Source: Robiginitalea sp963709465
GTDB taxonomy: Bacteria > Bacteroidota > Bacteroidia > Flavobacteriales > Flavobacteriaceae
Assembly: GCA_963709465.1 (NCBI GenBank)
Contig: CAVPWF010000002.1
Span: forward strand, 992,001-1,056,000
DNA length: 64,000 nucleotides
Direction of reading: 5' to 3'
In this document: piece by piece, positions 59,762 through 64,000 of the stretch
Numbering within the stretch: position 1 is the stretch's first letter
Layout: each line of letters opens with the position of its first letter
Made by a program: the position numbers and the translations under genes
Notes under the pieces: model-generated
The model's database searches: none
What the model was told of the DNA's origin: nothing
What the model saw: only the letters and a program-made list of their open reading frames with translations

Positions 59762-61963
59762 ATGATTAAACGAGACATTGACTTAAAGGGATCCCTGAAA
59801 AAGTATTTTGGATTTTCGCAATTCAAAGGACTACAGGAGGAAGTCATTAAAACACTCCTCGATGGCAAGAATACATTTGTTATTATGCCTACCGGAGGAG
59901 GTAAATCGCTTTGTTACCAGCTTCCGGCCCTAATGGAAGAGGGCACTGCCATTGTGGTTTCCCCCCTGATTGCACTGATGAAGAATCAGGTAGATGCCAT
60001 CCGCGGTATTTCCAACCAGGAAGGTGTGGCTCATGTGCTGAATAGTTCCCTCACCAAAAACGAAGTAAAACGGGTAAAAGACGATATCACAAGCGGGATC
60101 ACTAAACTGCTTTATGTGGCCCCTGAATCCCTGACGAAAGCCGAGTATATTGAATTTCTAAACGGGGTTAAACTCTCCTTTGTGGCCATCGATGAAGCGC
60201 ATTGTATTTCAGAATGGGGTCATGATTTCAGACCTGAGTACCGCAACCTCAGATCCATCATTGAGCGCCTGGGGGAAGACATCCCCATCATTGCACTGAC
60301 GGCTACGGCAACCCCCAAAGTCCAGGAGGATATCCTGAAAAATCTGGGTATTCCGAATGCCCGGGTTTTTAAGGCTTCCTTTAACCGTCCCAACCTTTTT
60401 TACGAAGTAAGGTTGAAAACCAAGGATGTGGACGGCGATATCATCCGGTTTGTAAAAAAGAATGTGGGGAAGTCGGGCATTATCTATTGTCTGAGCCGTA
60501 AGAGAGTAGAAGGACTCGCACAGGTGCTGCAGGTCAATGGCATCTCCGCAGTACCCTACCATGCTGGTTTTGATGCCAAGACGCGTTCCAGATATCAGGA
60601 CATGTTCCTGATGGAGGATGTGGATGTGGTAGTTGCTACCATTGCCTTTGGGATGGGCATCGATAAGCCGGATGTCCGTTATGTGATCCACCACGATATC
60701 CCAAAAAGTATCGAGAGTTATTACCAGGAAACCGGCCGTGCCGGGCGCGATGGGGGAGAAGGGCATTGCCTGGCGTTTTATTCCTACAAGGATGTCGAGA
60801 AGCTCGAAAAATTTATGGCAGGAAAGCCTGTGGCGGAACAGGAAATCGGGAATGCGCTCCTTCAGGAAATAGTCGCCTATGCCGAGACGAGTATGTCCAG
60901 GCGAAAGTTTATTCTGCACTATTTCGGAGAGGAGTTCGACGCGCTAAACGGAGACGGAGCAGATATGGATGATAATACCCGGAATCCGAAGGAAAAAGAG
61001 GAAGCCCGTGAGAATGTCGTCAAATTGCTTCAGGCCGTTCAGGGAACCAACGAAAAATTTAAGTCTAAAGAAGTCGTACTAACCCTTATGGGGATGACCA
61101 ATGCGCTTACTGCCTCCCATAAGACCGATGAAAAAGAGATTTACGGTATAGGAAAGGACCGGGATAAACACTATTGGATGGCCCTGATCCGCCAAGTTCT
61201 GGTGGCTAAATTGCTCCAAAAGGAAATCGAACAATACGGTATTCTGCACTTGAGCGATGCCGGTCGGGAGTTTCTGGACAACCCGACCTCCTTTATGATG
61301 ACAAAAGACCATGTCTATCACGATGACGCTGCGGATCTGAATGGCTCCGGGGGTGCGCCTCAGGGATTGATCACAGATACCGTATTACTCAAATTGTTGA
61401 AAGACCTGCGCAAAGCGGAGGCTAAGAAGCTTGAAGTGCCTCCTTATGTAATATTTCAGGATCCGTCCCTTTCGGATATGGCTCTGAAATATCCCATGAA
61501 CCTGGAAGAAATGACCACTGTTTATGGCGTAGGGGAGGGCAAGGCCCGAAAGTACGGAAAGCCGTTTATGGAGTTGATCAGCAAATACGTGGTGGAAAAC
61601 AACATTACCCGACCTGAAGATTTGGTTGTTAAAAGTACAGGGGCCAACTCCGGCCTGAAACTTTATATTATTCAAAATGTGGATCGGAAATTGCCGCTGG
61701 ATGACATAGCGGCTGCCAAAGGACTTGATATTCCGGATCTGGTCCGGGAAATGGAGCAGATTGTATTTAGTGGCACGAAACTGGATCTGGGGTACTACAT
61801 AGACGACATCCTGGATGAAGACCAGCAGGAAGAAATTCACGAGTATTTTTTAGATTCTCAAACCGATAACATCGAGGAGGCTGTAAAGGAATTTGACGGT
61901 GAGTACGAAGATGAAGAACTCCGGCTGTACCGTTTGAAATTTATCAGCGAAGTGGCGAACTAA
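59762..61963 (+). CDS. recQ: ATP-dependent DNA helicase RecQ
   Basis: A 3'-5' helicase for recombination and fork repair, 733 residues long. Walker A 'MPTGGGKSLCYQ' is at residues 42-53, the DEAH box at 144-147 ('AIDEAHCISEWGHDFRPEY'), and motif VI 'YYQETGRAGRDG' near residue 322. A Zn/winged-helix region follows, though the zinc-finger Cys are not obvious. An HRDC domain (about 555-625, 'LRKAEAKKLEVPPYVIF' and 'MTTVYGVGEGKARKYG') and a further helix-hairpin-like C-terminal end complete it. It is divergent from kdsD across about 230 bases with no other gene. Confidence 0.96.
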   Translation: MIKRDIDLKGSLKKYFGFSQFKGLQEEVIKTLLDGKNTFVIMPTGGGKSLCYQLPALMEEGTAIVVSPLIALMKNQVDAIRGISNQEGVAHVLNSSLTKNEVKRVKDDITSGITKLLYVAPESLTKAEYIEFLNGVKLSFVAIDEAHCISEWGHDFRPEYRNLRSIIERLGEDIPIIALTATATPKVQEDILKNLGIPNARVFKASFNRPNLFYEVRLKTKDVDGDIIRFVKKNVGKSGIIYCLSRKRVEGLAQVLQVNGISAVPYHAGFDAKTRSRYQDMFLMEDVDVVVATIAFGMGIDKPDVRYVIHHDIPKSIESYYQETGRAGRDGGEGHCLAFYSYKDVEKLEKFMAGKPVAEQEIGNALLQEIVAYAETSMSRRKFILHYFGEEFDALNGDGADMDDNTRNPKEKEEARENVVKLLQAVQGTNEKFKSKEVVLTLMGMTNALTASHKTDEKEIYGIGKDRDKHYWMALIRQVLVAKLLQKEIEQYGILHLSDAGREFLDNPTSFMMTKDHVYHDDAADLNGSGGAPQGLITDTVLLKLLKDLRKAEAKKLEVPPYVIFQDPSLSDMALKYPMNLEEMTTVYGVGEGKARKYGKPFMELISKYVVENNITRPEDLVVKSTGANSGLKLYIIQNVDRKLPLDDIAAAKGLDIPDLVREMEQIVFSGTKLDLGYYIDDILDEDQQEEIHEYFLDSQTDNIEEAVKEFDGEYEDEELRLYRLKFISEVAN

Positions 61964-61992
61964 TCCAGGGTACCGGACATACAACTTTAATT

Positions 61993-62018
61993 AAAAACCC
62001 GGCCTGAGCCGGGTTTTT
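61993..62018. terminator. Bidirectional intrinsic terminator after recQ
   Basis: A perfect 11-base stem (AAAAACCCGGC / GCCGGGTTTTT) with a 4-base loop, flanked by A and T runs on both sides, lies between the converging recQ and CCC-motif genes and would end both transcripts. Confidence 0.9.
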
Positions 62019-62037
62019 AATTTGAGGATCCTTGTTT

Positions 62038-62343
62038 TTAGTAATTCAAGTTGCCTGTAGTGATCAGTGCGATAACTACACCAAAGACCAGGATGTAAAA
62101 TACGAGCATCAAGAGGGCGAGCCCTATCCCGATGTAGGAAAGAATCCGGGCCGATTTAATGTTCTCATATCCCGAATACCTTTCGGGTTCTTCCCGATAG
62201 AGCAGCTCTGCTTTGCGGGTATTATTCAGGCCGATGATGCCAAAAATGGCGCCAAAAGGACCACAGCACACCAGGGTGCCTACCAGGGATAAAATTCCCA
62301 TGGTAAGCGCCGTACTGGCTCCGGGCAGTGGTTCCTGTGTCAT
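62038..62343 (-). CDS. CCC-motif membrane protein
   Basis: A 101-residue protein with two membrane segments (about 10-35 and 64-95) around a polar hairpin 'KAELLYREEPERYSGYENIKSARILSYIG'. The first segment ends with a Cys pair ('GTLVCCGPFGAIFG'), the CCC-motif family pattern with one Cys fewer. Function unknown. It forms a run with a second CCC-motif gene and a DUF2752 gene on the same strand (gaps of about 30 and 10 bases), which suggests a small membrane complex (inference). Confidence 0.75.
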   Translation of the reverse strand: MTQEPLPGASTALTMGILSLVGTLVCCGPFGAIFGIIGLNNTRKAELLYREEPERYSGYENIKSARILSYIGIGLALLMLVFYILVFGVVIALITTGNLNY

Positions 62344-62374
62344 TAATTGGGTGTTTTAGTGTTTGCCAGCCCGC

Positions 62375-62701
62375 TTATTGAGCCCACTGTTCACTCATTC
62401 GTTGGACTTCCTCCATATACGCGTCCCAACCCCCCATAGACGATATGGAGTACGCCACATAGGCTGCGTAAAGTACCCCGATGACCATCCCGATAATGGC
62501 AATGGTCTTGGCCGTTTTCAACTGGCTGTAATTCGAGTATAATTCCGGGTTCGCCATATATGTTTTTTCATCGTTGCGCAGGATAAAAAATGCAATCCCA
62601 GCGACCAGAGCACCGGGAATACCGCCGATGCAACAGCAGAGGAAAGACAGGATGGCAAGGACCAGCGCCAAAGTTACATTGGGTAATTTTTGTTGTTCCA
62701 T
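62375..62701 (-). CDS. CCC-motif membrane protein
   Basis: A 108-residue homologue of the neighbour at 62038. The first membrane helix ends with three consecutive Cys ('ILSFLCCCIGGIPGALVAGIAF'), followed by a charged hairpin ('ILRNDEKTYMANPELYSNYSQLKTAKTIAI') and a second helix. This matches the flavobacterial CCC-motif membrane family. The ATG at 62701 is chosen; a longer frame upstream overlaps the DUF2752 gene and lacks family character. The Cys cluster could be acylated or bind metal (speculative). Confidence 0.85.
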   Translation of the reverse strand: MEQQKLPNVTLALVLAILSFLCCCIGGIPGALVAGIAFFILRNDEKTYMANPELYSNYSQLKTAKTIAIIGMVIGVLYAAYVAYSISSMGGWDAYMEEVQRMSEQWAQ

Positions 62702-62711
62702 AATCGAATGT

Positions 62712-62993
62712 TTAGTTGAAGAGTTTAAGTGCGTAATTCGCGAGTATGCTAATGACCGTGAGACCGGCCAGCCCAATTATGATGGCATTCGCTTTTTTAA
62801 AAAACACAAACCGGTTCAGAGCCAGGAATGCAAAAAGGGCCAGCATTGGGAACAGGGCCGGATACATTTGAAAGGAAGCTATGAGATCCCCTTTTAAGAG
62901 CAGTACAACGGAGCGCTGCAGGCCGCAGCCCGGACAATCGATCCCCAAGACCTGCTTGCTGATACAGGGGAGCATGAATCTCTCCTGAAGCAT
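62712..62993 (-). CDS. DUF2752 domain membrane protein
   Basis: A 93-residue protein. The opening 'ERFMLPCISKQVLGIDCPGCGLQRSVVLLL' contains the CxxCG pair that marks DUF2752, and two membrane helices follow (about residues 30-52 and 65-88). The function is unknown; the domain is often found beside CCC-motif or TM2-type genes in Bacteroidota (recollection). ATGs at 63017 and 62975 are alternative starts. It is the first gene of the three-gene run and is divergent from a small membrane gene at 63067. Confidence 0.82.
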   Translation of the reverse strand: MLQERFMLPCISKQVLGIDCPGCGLQRSVVLLLKGDLIASFQMYPALFPMLALFAFLALNRFVFFKKANAIIIGLAGLTVISILANYALKLFN

Positions 62994-63054
62994 CAAAATA
63001 AAAAAAGGGTAATACATGTATTTAATCCTCGGTTCGTTTCCCGAAAAATACTAC

Positions 63055-63062
63055 TATTTTTA
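63055..63062 (+). promoter_or_regulatory. Possible -7 box for the 63067 gene
   Basis: TATTTTTA (one base off TAnnTTTG) ends four bases before the ATG at 63067, which again would give a leaderless message. Confidence 0.35.
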
Positions 63063-63066
63063 AGCA

Positions 63067-63267
63067 ATGAAAATAAAAATGGGCATTAATTACGCGATGG
63101 TGGGCGCAGGGGCAATTCTCCTCTTCACCGCTTCGTTTCTGGAGTATCCTGAGATTGGACTGGGGGCTGGTTTTGCATTGCTGATGGCGGGAATTTACCG
63201 CATCTCGCTCAGGACAGGAGACTCCCTCAAACAGCTTTCTGAAAAAGACCGGAATGAATCGAATTAA
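63067..63267 (+). CDS. Small membrane protein upstream of the Smr-domain gene
   Basis: A 66-residue protein with two short hydrophobic segments (about 8-25 and 30-45) and a basic-acidic tail ('RISLRTGDSLKQLSEKDRN'). I recognise no family. The end overlaps the Smr-domain gene by 14 bases, so the two are co-translated. A role as a membrane partner of that protein cannot be judged. Confidence 0.7.
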   Translation: MKIKMGINYAMVGAGAILLFTASFLEYPEIGLGAGFALLMAGIYRISLRTGDSLKQLSEKDRNESN

Positions 63268-63805
63268 GGTGGGAGACCGGATACAATTGCTGGATGAACT
63301 CACCTCGGGAATCGTCGTCTCGGTGAGTGCGACGGATTTGAAGTTCAGGACCCCTGAAGGTTTTGTACTGGAAGTAGCTCAGCGTAGTGTCGTAAAACTT
63401 CCGGCAGATGAGACCGCCTTCTTGGCCAATAGCGATTTTAGCACGGCAATTAAAGATTCAGACATAAAGCCTTCCGGAGGCCGGAACCCCGGTCGCAGGC
63501 ACAAATATCAACCCCCTATGGAGGTAGACCTTCATATCGAAAAGCTCGTACCTTCAGTAAAGGGGTTAAACACCATGGATATTTTAAACTACCAACTCGA
63601 GGCGGCCCGGGGGCAACTGGAATTTGCGCTGGTCAAAAAAATCCAGCGAATTGTTTTTATCCACGGAGTGGGGCAGGGGGTTTTAAAGGAGGAGCTTCGG
63701 ACTTTGTTCCGAAGGTATGAAGGGTTGAAGGTAAGCGATGCGGACCCGAGGAATTACGGGGTTGGGGCTACTGAAGTATATGTGACCCAGGTCGGATTTC
63801 GCTAG
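63254..63805 (+). CDS. Smr/MutS2 C-terminal-type domain protein (DUF2027-like)
   Basis: A 183-residue protein. An N-terminal SH3-like barrel ('KVGDRIQLLDELTSGIVVSV', residues 3-60) precedes an Smr domain (about 95-183). That domain has 'EVDLHIEKLVPSVKGL' (the conserved DLHG-like site), 'IQRIVFIHGVGQGVLKEELR' (HGxGxGxL) and 'YGVGATEVYV'. Smr domains bind or nick DNA or RNA and join mismatch or ribosome rescue proteins; this free-standing flavobacterial form is uncharacterised. The DLHG motif is here DLHI. It converges with the last gene with a four-base overlap. Confidence 0.9.
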   Translation: MNRIKVGDRIQLLDELTSGIVVSVSATDLKFRTPEGFVLEVAQRSVVKLPADETAFLANSDFSTAIKDSDIKPSGGRNPGRRHKYQPPMEVDLHIEKLVPSVKGLNTMDILNYQLEAARGQLEFALVKKIQRIVFIHGVGQGVLKEELRTLFRRYEGLKVSDADPRNYGVGATEVYVTQVGFR

Positions 63806-64000
63806 TTCTGCGCAGTGGTAAAAGCACCAAAATCGTCCACTGCAATATTCGTAAGTCGCTCCCCGGCATCGTTGACAAAGGATACGTTTTTCAGCCGGAT
63901 CGTGTGTTCGAATTTGGTGGTATCCGTTTCGCTTCGGGTGGTGAAGATCAGTACTTCGCCGGACTGCCCGGGGATTTCTTCGACCACACCCGGGGTGACT
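63802..64000 (-). CDS. C-terminal part of an unrecognised protein (partial)
   Basis: The minus-strand frame is open from the window edge to a TAG at 63802-63804, about 65 residues. The visible end is strand-rich ('GEVLIFTTRSETDTTKFEHTIRLKNVSFVNDAGERL') and closes 'DDFGAFTTAQN', which could be the last strand pair of a secreted or lipoprotein beta domain. The start lies outside the window. No family can be named. Confidence 0.6.
   Translation of the reverse strand, partial: VTPGVVEEIPGQSGEVLIFTTRSETDTTKFEHTIRLKNVSFVNDAGERLTNIAVDDFGAFTTAQN

Noticed and set aside
25..64000. Scan for tRNA, rRNA, tmRNA, riboswitch and CRISPR structures.
   Set aside because: I saw none by eye in the intergenic spaces, which are nearly all below 250 bases; the only larger gap (13423-13999) holds the ATP-grasp remnant. 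A covariance-model search would be decisive.

Overview
This window looks like chromosomal DNA from a marine-type flavobacterium (Bacteroidota, family Flavobacteriaceae). The evidence is a secreted protein ending in a type B sorting domain of the type IX secretion system, many Bacteroidota-specific families (DUF5606, DUF2853, DUF2795, DUF2911, CCC-motif membrane proteins), promoter-like TAnnTTTG boxes close to start codons, and little sign of Shine-Dalgarno sequences. Gene density is high and I saw no rRNA, tRNA, CRISPR array, prophage or intact insertion sequence. Most genes are housekeeping or core accessory genes. The unusual content lies in a few orphan proteins and several decaying genes.

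Layout. 0-8.3 kb: a partial secreted protein, a TerB-like protein, Hsp20, UvrB, a T9SS cargo protein with three Fn3-like repeats, an ABC-2 exporter pair, and a divergent orphan with kinase-like motifs. 8.3-13.5 kb (minus strand): a secreted alpha/beta hydrolase, an NdpA-type nucleoid protein, a pRiA4b ORF-3 family protein, heme A synthase and tRNA nucleotidyltransferase, the last two overlapping. 13.6-15.6 kb: the remnant of a TupA-like ATP-grasp gene beside two family 2 glycosyltransferases, a decaying surface-glycan spot. 15.7-18.2 kb: dapD divergent from ruvX-def-DUF5606. 18.3-22.9 kb: GH20 hexosaminidase with an SGNH hydrolase, DUF2853, and a D-aminoacylase-like lipoprotein. 23-29.6 kb: mazG, a MATE transporter, a small conserved protein, PAP2 phosphatase and ArnT-like GT39, converging on a DPM1-like GT2 and a flippase-like membrane protein. 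Together these could build and use polyprenyl-phosphate sugars.

29.6-35.7 kb: meaB with DUF2911, aldose epimerase, a sigma factor / anti-sigma-like / secreted beta-rich protein operon, and msrA. 35.8-41.9 kb: a frameshifted M23 peptidase, a tiny secreted protein, the tesA-ybbA-ybbP cluster, and a secreted protein with an ExbD-like domain. 42-47.6 kb: a secreted amidohydrolase, an M14 carboxypeptidase and an orphan histidine kinase. 47.7-55 kb: secA, DUF2795, a cobalamin adenosyltransferase, a tiny membrane protein, a shrunken methyltransferase homologue, an ABC-F protein and DUF4105. 56-64 kb: phosphatidylserine synthase, lptB, tatC, kpsF/kdsD, recQ, a trio of small membrane proteins (two CCC-motif, one DUF2752), a small membrane protein with an Smr-domain protein, and the end of a further gene.

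Envelope work dominates: LPS (kdsD, lptB, glycosyltransferases), phospholipid (pssA), export (secA, tatC, T9SS cargo) and wall turnover (M23, GH20, dapD). No clearly new multi-gene system is proven. The best leads are the kinase-like orphan at 7.2 kb, the sigma factor operon at 32.3 kb whose first gene lacks a canonical start, and the ExbD-like secreted protein at 40.9 kb.
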